Part shown: piece by piece, positions 32,702 to 41,738 of the stretch
Position numbering within the stretch: the stretch's first letter is position 1
Layout: every line of letters starts with the position of its first letter
DNA from: Flavobacteriaceae bacterium
GTDB lineage: Bacteria; Bacteroidota; Bacteroidia; Flavobacteriales; Flavobacteriaceae
DNA: 48,324 bases
Reading direction: 5' to 3'
NCBI GenBank assembly: GCA_028281065.1
Contig: JANQKN010000127.1
Span: forward strand, 1 to 48,324
The notes under the pieces: generated by a model
What the model was told of the DNA's origin: nothing
The model's database searches: none
What the model saw: only the letters and a program-made list of their open reading frames with translations
Made by a program: the position numbers and the translations under genes

Positions 32702-35700
32702 TTATTCTTGAAAGAAATCAATTCGATAGGCATCCAAATTGTTATTAGGGTTGGAGTCACCTCCCGAACCAGCAACTATACGCACAGTAAGTGAAACTTG
32801 CCCATCGGTGCGTCCAGGATCGAATTCACCTACAAACCCAAAAGCAGATGTTTCATTGGCCAACAGGGTTCCTGTATTACGCCAAATATAGAAACTGGGG
32901 TCGGTATTATCGAAATTCCAAGCACTATTACTAACAGACAACAAGCTACCCCCTACATCGATTTGGGTTAATGCACTATTGTAATTAAGGGTTAAACGGG
33001 AATCCCTATCAAGCCGAATTTCAATATCGGAATTGTCATTTGTCTCTTTCCCTAAGAGTTCTCGAATTCGTATATAAAAAGTTTGTTCTTCTATACCGGT
33101 TACGATACCATCGGTTATAATTAATGATATTGCCATATCGGTGGGTTCACTGATACAGGGATCCTGTTGTACTTCGGTAATGACCTGACAAGCGGGATCG
33201 ACATCATCGGTAACGGTTACCGTATAGATTGTACCATCTGCCGAACCATCCTGTAAGCGGAATTCAGTCTCTACACCATAGGTTCCGGAAGAAGGAGAGA
33301 TGGTTCCTCCATTATCAACCGATACTGTATACGTGGCACTCAACTCTTGGCCTATGGGATTTAATTTGAAAGTGATATAGTCATCCGATCCATCCAGAGA
33401 AGTACCATTGTCATTACAGGTTTCTTCCGTTTCCCCTGTGTCTTGAAGGTTGCATTCGCAGCAGGCCAATGAAGTGCTTTCATCTGTTAATGTTGGCACA
33501 GTGGTGTCTGGCGGTATTATCAAATCCACTCCTGTAGCAGCAGCTTGTGAAAACGTAGTGTTGGGGGTAGCTCCCGCGGTTAGGGCGACATCCAAGGCAT
33601 TGCTAAAACAGCCCCTGGCTGGGCCGTTCCCATCTCCGTCGATAAAGAGATTAGGAAGCGTCCTGTTAGCTCCATTGACGTTGGTGCCTCCTAATACATA
33701 ATAAGCGTTACCAGACAGTCGTACAATCCCGTTGGCACTGTACTCATGGAAGAAGAATTGTTTGTCATCCCCCAAGGATTCATACCGTTTGGCCCATACT
33801 ACAGATAAATCGCTATTCAACCGCATGGCAAAAAGATCTATAGCACCTCCAGGAAACTCTATTTCCCCAGCAGCAATATAGCCATCGTCCGTATACTCCA
33901 TTCCTGTGATCTGTATCACGGCACCTCCCGGAGCTGTATAACGGACCGATCGGGCCACGTCCCCATTTTGATCATATATACTGAACTCAACAGCTCCCAG
34001 TTCTTTTCTGGAAACGGCTATAAGAGCCCCTTCATCAATCAATTTCGATCCCGAAGCCAATAACAGTGGGGCATAAAAATCTGAAGTAGGGAAAGCAGGG
34101 TAGGGGTAATACCGTACCCAGATACGGTCACCATTTGCATTGTTCTTAGCCACAGCAACAGAAAACTGACCTGATCCTCCAGTTTGTGCTTCGTAATAAT
34201 TTCCATTGGCTAATACTTTGGAGTCGTACGCTTCCCTTTGCCAGGGATCATTGGGAGCACGAACGGTAACATCTCCCGTGCTTGTAACTACCACATTGAA
34301 TACCCGATTATTTCCCGAAACGACTTTTTCTCCCGAAATGAGCAACGAACCGGAATCGATTGCCGTTATGGATGCAAAACCGGAATACAATACATTGTTG
34401 CCGTTATCCAACGGGATGCTTCTGCTCCAAACCAGGTTGAGTGACGTATCGAACTTGGCCACAAAAGCATCCGAAATTCCCCTTCTTCCCACAACATAGA
34501 TGTCATTGCCTATAATTTCCATGTCCTGGGCAAGGTTCTCTGAAGATGATCCAAAATTCCAGGTTTTAAAAACAGCTTCGGTTCCGTCACTGTTTAAAAG
34601 ACGTAAACCAAAGTCTTGGTTAAAGTTGGTATCATTGGCAGACAAATCCCCTGCATTAACATACTGAACGATCTGCCCGTTGGGCAAGCGTCCAGCATCT
34701 ATAAGAATTAAATTCCTGTCTGGAATATCATGTTCCGGCACACAGCTATCCACTTCTATTTCACAAGGGCATTCTACCACATCCTGACAGTCTATAAGTC
34801 CGTCGCCATCGTCATCAATCCCATTGTTACAGTCCTCGGGACATACTTCAAAAGCCACACAGCCATCTTGGGTATGCAGGGTCGCCTGTTGGTTAAAATT
34901 GTTATAAGGCTGCGGGCAGCCGTCTGCACACGTAAAGAACGCTGCTGGGTTCTGGGGTTGTATCGGTATCGTAAGATCATCGTTCACATTGGTTGAGTTG
35001 TAGCTATGCTGGTTCCAAACGGAGCGAGCAGGAGCCCAGGGCACATTGGCACTTTCATAGGCAGCTAAGGCTGAAGGTACCGTGCCGTTTGATACAGCAT
35101 CACAAAGCAGGAGTATTTCAGCTTCATCATCATTGTCGATATCGACAATAACCGGATACTCCATCCCCGAACCACTGGTACAGGGAATGGAAGTAACTAT
35201 ATCTCCTGTAGCGGCATTGTACACCATAAAATTGGTTTCATCCCTAAAGAACAGTTCGTTATTACCATCTTGATTCAAGTCGAACATGGATAATCCTCCA
35301 CTACCCGAATTGTCTGTATGGGAAACAGACCATTTTTGCGTAAGGGAAGTAGAACCACTGTATTCGTACATGATCGTAGTTCTTATATAGGTAACCCCGA
35401 TTTCAACAGCGCAATCGCCGTCCACATCCCCTATAAAAGGAACACCTCCACTGGAGCCTCCCGAACCTGATGCGATAAGGGAAGGAGTATTACGCGGGTT
35501 CCACACCCGTACTCCGCCAGGGCCATTGGTAACCACATCCAACAAGCCATCTCCATCTACATCGGCAATGGCAGTAAAACCATCTGCAATTCCAGTGGGA
35601 GCATTGACGGGTGTAATGGTGTTTCCAGTAGTACCATTGGTATTGGCAATAGTTACTTTATATACCGTTCTTCCTGCTGCTAGTTCCAATCCAGGGGTTC

Positions 35701-37900
35701 CAGGGAGTAAATCCCCTGCAACAGTAACCGTATTTACCGTATTCCATGCTACGGCAGTATTTTGCCCCCGTCCTTCGTTGCCTATGGCCAGTTGTACACC
35801 GGTCCGCGCATTGAAAATGGCAGCTCCTACATAGACTTCAGGAATTCCATCTGCGTTAAAATCGGCGAGATTTACCGAGGCAACTGTTGTATAAGGATGT
35901 TGTGTGACCCAATAGGTATTAGGCAGGGCAACGTCCGAAGTCCAGAGTTGGTTCCCCAAATGATCATAGGAAAAGAGGTGGCCATCACTTCGGCTTAATA
36001 TAAAGATCTCCCCGTCTCCATCATTGTCTACGTCCCCGATACTAATCATATCGGTTTCGGCAAAGGCACCTCCTACAGGAGGCCCAGCAAAGGTGCGTTC
36101 TATGGAGCCATCGGAAAGGTCTACGATATGAATGTTTCCACCACCATTGGCTGCTACTATGCCTTCTGCCTGGCCATCGTTATCGATGTCTCCTACCGTA
36201 ATGTTGGGGAAAATCCCCATGACTCGATCTGTCTTCCATTTTTCCTGTAACTGAATGGGCTGTCCGGGCTGTGTATCGCTACACTCCACAGTACACTGTG
36301 CATTGTAGGAATCATTGCAAGGACAATCTGTGTCAAAACTATCCACAAGACCATCGCCATCATCATCAATGCCGTTATCACATATTTCGGAAGAACAGGA
36401 ATTACGCTGCACTGTGGTCGTGATTTCACATCCCGTGTCATCATCATCAGTTATGGTGATGGTATAAAGGGTTCCATCTGCCGAACCATTCTGTAAACGG
36501 AATTGCGTTGCACTTCCATAGGTTCCTGTGGTAGGCGTTACCGTAGCTCCGTTATCCACGGTTACCGTATACGTTCCACCCAGTACAACACCTCTTGGAT
36601 TGAGGCTAAAACGGACGAAGTCGTCGGTTCCGTCGCCCGAAGTGCTGTTGTTGTCACAGGTTTCGAGAAGCTTCCCGGCATCCGAAAGGAAGCAGGGTCG
36701 GGGACAGGTATTTTGTAAAAATGTCTTTTGATTATGGCCTTCTCCCAAATCCGGGATTTGTCCTGAGATATTCTGATCGGTAAAGGCTTGAAAGGTTCCG
36801 TCCCCGTTTCCTGCCCAAACCCTAATTTGGGTGTTTTCCCAGGTATTGACCAAATCCGGAATACCATCGGAAGTAATGTCGATATAAAAGGTGGTTTCTA
36901 CCCCACTGGTTCCGAGGTTCCCTATCGGGGTGCTGGTCACAATAGGAGTGGTATTAAAAGTTCCATCGCCATTTCCCGTATATATATTTATGGTGTTGGC
37001 ATTTTCATGGGAAAAGAGAATATCCGGGATCAAGTCATTATTAGCATCACCCATATGAGTGGCTTGACGACCATCAATCCCCAGATCAGGAATTAAACCT
37101 GCAATACTTTGTTCGGTAAACGCTTGGAAAGTTCCATCTCCATTTCCTTTCCAAAAGCGTATAAAGTTGCGCTCCCGCATAAATATGAGATCGAGTATTC
37201 CGTCTACATCCACATCGATTAGGAAAGATTCCTCATTGTTCCAGTTGGATAATGTCCCTACAGGTGTATTGGTTACAACAGGATTTAGATTAAAGGTTCC
37301 GTCCCCGTTGCCCAGGTATACATTGATCCGATTGTCTTGTTCTTGTGAAAAGACAATATCGGGTTGGTGGTCCCCATTGGTATCCCCCATAAAGGTAGCT
37401 TGGTCGTGCCAGGTTCCTAAATTGGTAATTTGTCCATTAATGTTTTGCTCAGTAAAAGGTTGGAAAGTTCCATCGGCATTACCTGGCCATACCCTAATAA
37501 CATTGTTTTCCCAGGCATTTACCAGATCAGGAATACCGTCTGAGGTGACATCCTCGTAAAAGGTTTCCTCTACACTGCTAACTCCTAAATTCCCTACAGG
37601 GGTATTAGTTGTAGTGGTAGTGGTATTAAAAGTTCCATCCCCATTACTGCTATAGCTAAGGATACTATTTGAAGACTCCAGGCTGAACAATAAACTTACA
37701 GAATTAGGACAAGAGCTTTGCTCTACCATATTACTGTTGTTATCATTCTTGACATTGGATGATGGTGTTACCTCTGCTTTAGGAGCAGGAGGGATTACCT
37801 CATTAGTAAAATGGAAAAGGATACCGTTTATATCCTTGGCAAATACGATACATGTACATAGACCCAAACTCAAGAGGGTCAGGTTAATTCTCTTTTTCAT
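32702..37900 (-). CDS. Large secreted FG-GAP/multidomain protein with novel C-terminal module
   Basis: This is a 1732-residue secreted protein; the start MKKRINLT at 37900 begins its signal peptide. Four alternating FG-GAP-like blades with NGDGTF loops fill about residues 60-400. Two copies of a ~100-residue beta domain ('DDFVRFSLNPRG', 'NGSADGTLYTITIT' and 'DDYITFKLNPIGQ', 'DGSADGTIYTVTVT') lie at about 400-500 and 1480-1580. Two Asp-rich CDNGIDDDGDG/CNNGIDDDGDG stretches are near residues 506 and 1025, with a second FG-GAP propeller between them (about 556-965). The section at about 1060-1430 resembles a repeat propeller. The last ~145 residues end in IDFFQE and match the 804-aa protein at 44117. 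No type A or type B T9SS tail was recognised. The function is unknown; surface adhesion is plausible. Confidence 0.85.
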   Translation of the reverse strand: MKKRINLTLLSLGLCTCIVFAKDINGILFHFTNEVIPPAPKAEVTPSSNVKNDNNSNMVEQSSCPNSVSLLFSLESSNSILSYSSNGDGTFNTTTTTTNTPVGNLGVSSVEETFYEDVTSDGIPDLVNAWENNVIRVWPGNADGTFQPFTEQNINGQITNLGTWHDQATFMGDTNGDHQPDIVFSQEQDNRINVYLGNGDGTFNLNPVVTNTPVGTLSNWNNEESFLIDVDVDGILDLIFMRERNFIRFWKGNGDGTFQAFTEQSIAGLIPDLGIDGRQATHMGDANNDLIPDILFSHENANTINIYTGNGDGTFNTTPIVTSTPIGNLGTSGVETTFYIDITSDGIPDLVNTWENTQIRVWAGNGDGTFQAFTDQNISGQIPDLGEGHNQKTFLQNTCPRPCFLSDAGKLLETCDNNSTSGDGTDDFVRFSLNPRGVVLGGTYTVTVDNGATVTPTTGTYGSATQFRLQNGSADGTLYTITITDDDDTGCEITTTVQRNSCSSEICDNGIDDDGDGLVDSFDTDCPCNDSYNAQCTVECSDTQPGQPIQLQEKWKTDRVMGIFPNITVGDIDNDGQAEGIVAANGGGNIHIVDLSDGSIERTFAGPPVGGAFAETDMISIGDVDNDGDGEIFILSRSDGHLFSYDHLGNQLWTSDVALPNTYWVTQHPYTTVASVNLADFNADGIPEVYVGAAIFNARTGVQLAIGNEGRGQNTAVAWNTVNTVTVAGDLLPGTPGLELAAGRTVYKVTIANTNGTTGNTITPVNAPTGIADGFTAIADVDGDGLLDVVTNGPGGVRVWNPRNTPSLIASGSGGSSGGVPFIGDVDGDCAVEIGVTYIRTTIMYEYSGSTSLTQKWSVSHTDNSGSGGLSMFDLNQDGNNELFFRDETNFMVYNAATGDIVTSIPCTSGSGMEYPVIVDIDNDDEAEILLLCDAVSNGTVPSALAAYESANVPWAPARSVWNQHSYNSTNVNDDLTIPIQPQNPAAFFTCADGCPQPYNNFNQQATLHTQDGCVAFEVCPEDCNNGIDDDGDGLIDCQDVVECPCEIEVDSCVPEHDIPDRNLILIDAGRLPNGQIVQYVNAGDLSANDTNFNQDFGLRLLNSDGTEAVFKTWNFGSSSENLAQDMEIIGNDIYVVGRRGISDAFVAKFDTSLNLVWSRSIPLDNGNNVLYSGFASITAIDSGSLLISGEKVVSGNNRVFNVVVTSTGDVTVRAPNDPWQREAYDSKVLANGNYYEAQTGGSGQFSVAVAKNNANGDRIWVRYYPYPAFPTSDFYAPLLLASGSKLIDEGALIAVSRKELGAVEFSIYDQNGDVARSVRYTAPGGAVIQITGMEYTDDGYIAAGEIEFPGGAIDLFAMRLNSDLSVVWAKRYESLGDDKQFFFHEYSANGIVRLSGNAYYVLGGTNVNGANRTLPNLFIDGDGNGPARGCFSNALDVALTAGATPNTTFSQAAATGVDLIIPPDTTVPTLTDESTSLACCECNLQDTGETEETCNDNGTSLDGSDDYITFKLNPIGQELSATYTVSVDNGGTISPSSGTYGVETEFRLQDGSADGTIYTVTVTDDVDPACQVITEVQQDPCISEPTDMAISLIITDGIVTGIEEQTFYIRIRELLGKETNDNSDIEIRLDRDSRLTLNYNSALTQIDVGGSLLSVSNSAWNFDNTDPSFYIWRNTGTLLANETSAFGFVGEFDPGRTDGQVSLTVRIVAGSGGDSNPNNNLDAYRIDFFQE

Positions 37901-38013
37901 AGCAATATCTTTACTTAGCTTATAAGGGTTTAAAAACCACAAGTATTATGGCAAAACAATAAGGTTGTTATGGCTTTTAAATAACTTGTAAGAATTGCTA
38001 AAAATCGGAAATT

Positions 38014-38075
38014 ACAACCGTAAAAAAATTGATAAAAGTCAAGAAATCAGCTATAACTGTAAAAAAAATCAGTTG
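38014..38075. repeat. Short degenerate direct repeats near the end of the Crp gene
   Basis: Two related A-rich stretches, TACAACCGTAAAAAAATTGA and TATAACTGTAAAAAAAATCA, lie within this segment, next to and overlapping the stop of the Crp-like gene. They may be binding sites or simple A-rich sequence. Confidence 0.25.
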
Positions 38076-38650
38076 TAACTGCATAAAACTTCTTTTTTTA
38101 ATCTGCTAAGCGTTTCTGGTTTAATCCCTAAATAAGATGCAATCATGTACGAAGGGATATATTGTATTACTTTGGGTCTATTTTTATGAAGTTCGAGGTA
38201 TCTTCTTTTTGGACTTTTTACTAAGAGGGAGGTATATTTTTTTATGTATTTGGAGAAATACATTTCACTTATTTTTCTGCCAAACGTAGTAAACGAAGCG
38301 CTTAATTTATATAATTCTTGAACATCTTCATACGATAAAACCAACAACTCAGTATCGGTTAGGGTATCGATGTTTAAATTCCCGGGTTTTCGCGTTAAAA
38401 AACTTTCGTAAGACGAAAAATAGTCATCAGCGAAGAAGAATTCCAACGTTTTTTCTTCTCCATTCACTACTTGATAAAACCGAACAATACCACTATTGAT
38501 AAAATATACATAATCACAAATTTGGTCTTCTTTTAAGATTGATTCCCTCTTTTTTAGATTTATTACTTTTAGTTTGCTGATTAATGCTTTTTCATCATTA
38601 TGTGAAAGCGTTGTAAGGTTGGAATAATAGGCTAATATTTTATCGTACAT
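38069..38650 (-). CDS. Crp/Fnr family transcriptional regulator
   Basis: This 193-residue protein has an N-terminal cyclic-nucleotide-binding-like beta-roll (about 20-115, 'ESILKEDQICDYVYFINSGIVRFYQ') and a C-terminal helix-turn-helix ('YIPSYMIASYLGIKPETLSRLKKE', about 160-185). The beta-roll lacks the conserved Arg-Thr-Ala-type cAMP pocket as far as I can read, so it may not bind cAMP. It has no iron-sulfur Cys cluster. It lies between the large FG-GAP gene and the OmpA-family gene and is a candidate regulator of the surface-protein region. Confidence 0.88.
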   Translation of the reverse strand: MYDKILAYYSNLTTLSHNDEKALISKLKVINLKKRESILKEDQICDYVYFINSGIVRFYQVVNGEEKTLEFFFADDYFSSYESFLTRKPGNLNIDTLTDTELLVLSYEDVQELYKLSASFTTFGRKISEMYFSKYIKKYTSLLVKSPKRRYLELHKNRPKVIQYIPSYMIASYLGIKPETLSRLKKEVLCSYN

Positions 38651-38767
38651 AAGTATATTTAATAAGATTCTCTTGGGACTTTTTGGTCATCCTCATTTCA
38701 AGCAAGAATAAAAAGAACCCATTTGCGTATCTTAATCACAGCAGTAGGGTAAAGATGACTTTAGAGC

Positions 38768-40729
38768 TTAGTTTTCAATTACGATAAACTCACTTCTTCT
38801 GTTCTTTTCATGTTCTTCTTCTGAGCAATCAACACCATTGGAACAACCATTCAGCAATTCGGATTCTCCATATCCTTTTCCTGAAATCCGTGCTCTACCT
38901 ATCCCACCTATGTTTACTATATAATCAATGGTGGATTTATTTCGCTGGTTGGATAATCTTAGATTGTATTGATCCTTCCCTCGGGAATCCGTATGGGAAC
39001 GTACATCGATGGTTATTTGCGGAAATTCTTTCAAGTAATCGATCACTTTATTCAATTCAATAGCGGCATCGGGACGGATCTCGGCTTTGTTGAAATCGAA
39101 ATAGATAGGTTTTAAATCCAAACTAACAGAAAGGTCTGTACCTACGTCTACAGGTTTCTCAATGGGATCTAGAATAAGATCGATCTTGGTATTTGCATTT
39201 TCTTGGGAGGTAGTAGCAGGTTGCTCGTTGTCGTTATAGTTTTCTTTATTGGCGTTTACTTTATACGTTATGGATTCACAATTATCCTTGGAAAAAGAAA
39301 AAGCCCCCATGGAATCGGCCTGTATTCTTTCTATTTCTTTTCCTGCTTCGGAGTATAGAATAATGGTTGCATTAGGAATTCTTTCTTTGCTTTTTTTATC
39401 GGTTACCGTACCAGAAATGGTTGTGTTGCATATTTTTTTGAAGTAGTAAATATCATCATCCCTACTCCCCAGTTGTCCGCCTCTATTGGAAGAGAGGAAC
39501 CCTCGGTTTTTTTGCTCGTTTATAATGAAACCAAAATCATCTTGATTGCTATTAATGGGTTCTCCCAAAAAAGTTAAGCCGCCTAACTTTCCGTAGGCAT
39601 CTATAGGAACCATAAAAACATCGTACCCTCCTAGTCCGGGATGACCATCACTACAGAAGTACAAGTTGTTGTTCTCACTTACAAAAGGAAACGATTCGTT
39701 GGCTTCAGTATTAATATCTGCTCCAAGGTTTACAGGGTTTCCGTAGGAACCTTCTCCAAGAACATCTACATACCATATGTCGGATTCACCTAGACTTCCT
39801 GGCATATCCGAGGCAAAGTACAAGCGTTTTTCATCCTTACTTAGGGTAGGGTGAGCTACCGAATAATCATCGCTACTAAAGGGGAGCTCTACAACATCGG
39901 TCCAAAGGTTTTCCCCGCTTTTACGTGCTTTGTATAATTTTAACCGGGTGGTTTTGGTTTTATCGTTTCGTTCCCTTCCATCCAAGAAATTGTTTCTTAC
40001 AAAATAAACCGTGCTTCTATCTTTGGTGAAAACTGCGGATGATTCGTGGAAATCTGTATTGATTTCACCCTCTATGGGTTTGGAATTGAACAAAAAATAG
40101 TCATCATCCATATCGGCTACGTAAAGATCTAGATATGGGAGATTGTTCCACTCATAAATTTTATCCTTATCCGTGGTTTCTGGGCTTGAAGCATATACAA
40201 TTTTATTTTCACCATAAAAAGACGGGCCAAAGTCCGAAGAAGAAGTGTTGATTGGGACTTTTTCTATCGTGTACTGGTTTTGTTGGCTTGCTTGTGTTAT
40301 TACTTTCAGGTAATCCCTGTTCTTTTTAAAATTCCTGCCTACAAGACCTTTTCCTCCTGCCGCTATATATTTTTCCATATAGGTATCGGCCTGCTCATAA
40401 TTTTTGAGACTTCGTAAGGAGAGGGCAGCTCTAAAATAATAGTCGGTTTCTGCTTCCGCAGGGAAAATACTGAACAACTTTTCATACCATTTCCAAGCGT
40501 TTCCAAAATCACGGTTAAAAAAGTAGGTGTCCCCAAGGTTTTTGAAAAGCTCTGCAGATTCATATCCGCTTTCTGCAGCCTTTAGGTACATTTCACGTGC
40601 ATCGATGAAAGCGAATTTTTCGAACTTCTTGTTGGCGCGATCTACAAGTCTTTTTTGCGAGAAAACAAGCGTAGGACAAATTACTATGAGTAGAAATAGG
40701 ATGGACTTTTTTAAGAGTACTGTTTTCAT
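38768..40729 (-). CDS. OmpA family protein with TPR, PD40 and carboxypeptidase-regulatory-like domains
   Basis: This 653-residue envelope protein has, in order, a signal peptide, TPR-like repeats (about 30-140, 'YLKAAESGYESAELFKNLG'), PD40/WD40-like propeller repeats (about 185-430, 'HPTLSKDEKRLYFASD' and 'ESFPFVSENNNLYFCSDG'), a carboxypeptidase-D regulatory-like Ig domain (about 433-520) and a C-terminal OmpA peptidoglycan-binding domain (about 540-650, 'IYFDFNKAEIRPDA', 'SHTDSRG'). Proteins of this plan accompany PorP/SprF and type B T9SS substrates. It is the last gene of the probable operon, 12 bases after the PorP/SprF gene. Confidence 0.9.
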   Translation of the reverse strand: MKTVLLKKSILFLLIVICPTLVFSQKRLVDRANKKFEKFAFIDAREMYLKAAESGYESAELFKNLGDTYFFNRDFGNAWKWYEKLFSIFPAEAETDYYFRAALSLRSLKNYEQADTYMEKYIAAGGKGLVGRNFKKNRDYLKVITQASQQNQYTIEKVPINTSSSDFGPSFYGENKIVYASSPETTDKDKIYEWNNLPYLDLYVADMDDDYFLFNSKPIEGEINTDFHESSAVFTKDRSTVYFVRNNFLDGRERNDKTKTTRLKLYKARKSGENLWTDVVELPFSSDDYSVAHPTLSKDEKRLYFASDMPGSLGESDIWYVDVLGEGSYGNPVNLGADINTEANESFPFVSENNNLYFCSDGHPGLGGYDVFMVPIDAYGKLGGLTFLGEPINSNQDDFGFIINEQKNRGFLSSNRGGQLGSRDDDIYYFKKICNTTISGTVTDKKSKERIPNATIILYSEAGKEIERIQADSMGAFSFSKDNCESITYKVNANKENYNDNEQPATTSQENANTKIDLILDPIEKPVDVGTDLSVSLDLKPIYFDFNKAEIRPDAAIELNKVIDYLKEFPQITIDVRSHTDSRGKDQYNLRLSNQRNKSTIDYIVNIGGIGRARISGKGYGESELLNGCSNGVDCSEEEHEKNRRSEFIVIEN

Positions 40730-40741
40730 ATGGGTGTCCTT

Positions 40742-41734
40742 TTAAAAAAACCGTGGCGATAATTGGCGTCTGGGTCTACTGGATATATCGAAGGTTAGGA
40801 ATAACTCATACGTACCATCGTTGAAACTTTGGATATCTGTTGTTTCGTAATCGTAACCAAATCCTATGAAAATGCTGTTCGATGCATGAAATCCTACCAA
40901 TGCACTTACAGCTGCGCTCCATCGATACGAAGCCCCAAGAGTAAACTTTTCATAAAGTAAGAAGTTTGCGGAGGCGTCTACCTGAAGAGGAGACCCGCTT
41001 ACCAACTTTACAAGGGTCGCTGGTTTAAACTTAAGATTATCGCTTAGGTTAAATACATAGCCAGAAATAAAGTAATAATGAAGCCTTTCTGCAGCTATGG
41101 GTTGTATTGTGGTATTATCGATACTGGAAGCATCAAAATGCTTTGTAGTTAGAACATTGGGTACCGAAAGACCGGCATAAAATTTATCGGAATAATAGTA
41201 AACTCCTGCTCCAATTCTAGGTTGAAACCTGTTATCGATATTATTTAAAAAGCGGGGATCGGTCGGATCGAAAAGATCCAATTTCGAGAAATCCACATCC
41301 AATAAATCCACACCTCCCTTTATACCAAAGGAGACTTGGGCTTTATCCGAGGTAGGTATGGCATATGAATAATCTACAGAAAAACTGGTTTCGGTAGAAG
41401 GCCCCAATTCTTCTCTAATAATGGAAGCTCCCAAACCCATGTTGCCTTCAGCCCCAATAGGTGCACTGGCACTAAATGTCCCTGTTTTTGGTGCTCCATC
41501 AAAACCCAACCATTGCGTTCTATATAGCAATCCAAAATTTAAAGCTTCTTTGGTTCCTATATAGGCAGGATTTACCACTTGGGTGTTGTACATGTATTGT
41601 GTGTACTGTGGATCCTGTTGTGCCTGTACATAAAAGGAACCCAATATTGTAAAGATAAAGAGTAGGCATGGGGCAATTCCAGAGCGTAACCATAGGATAT
41701 CCTTACATATATATTTTTCTTTCTTATTTTTCAT
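40742..41734 (-). CDS. PorP/SprF-type T9SS membrane protein
   Basis: This is a 330-residue outer-membrane beta-barrel of the PorP/SprF family. After a signal sequence it reads 'QQDPQYTQYMYNTQVVNPAYIG', the diagnostic N-terminal motif, then 'LLYRTQWLGFDGAPKT', and ends in 'YELFLTFDISS' plus a basic tail. SprF-like proteins act with T9SS in secretion or attachment of large adhesins. It lies 4 bases after the type B adhesin gene and 12 bases before the OmpA-family gene, so the trio is surely one transcription unit. Confidence 0.93.
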   Translation of the reverse strand: MKNKKEKYICKDILWLRSGIAPCLLFIFTILGSFYVQAQQDPQYTQYMYNTQVVNPAYIGTKEALNFGLLYRTQWLGFDGAPKTGTFSASAPIGAEGNMGLGASIIREELGPSTETSFSVDYSYAIPTSDKAQVSFGIKGGVDLLDVDFSKLDLFDPTDPRFLNNIDNRFQPRIGAGVYYYSDKFYAGLSVPNVLTTKHFDASSIDNTTIQPIAAERLHYYFISGYVFNLSDNLKFKPATLVKLVSGSPLQVDASANFLLYEKFTLGASYRWSAAVSALVGFHASNSIFIGFGYDYETTDIQSFNDGTYELFLTFDISSRPRRQLSPRFF

Positions 41735-41738
41735 TCTC

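Noticed and set aside
32404..32775. 123-codon - strand frame across the tRNA-Ala gene, containing 'GEDGTRTHDLLTASQAL'.
   Set aside because: This is the antisense translation of the tRNA, a well-known artefact in annotations. It crosses two terminators and has no start of its own.
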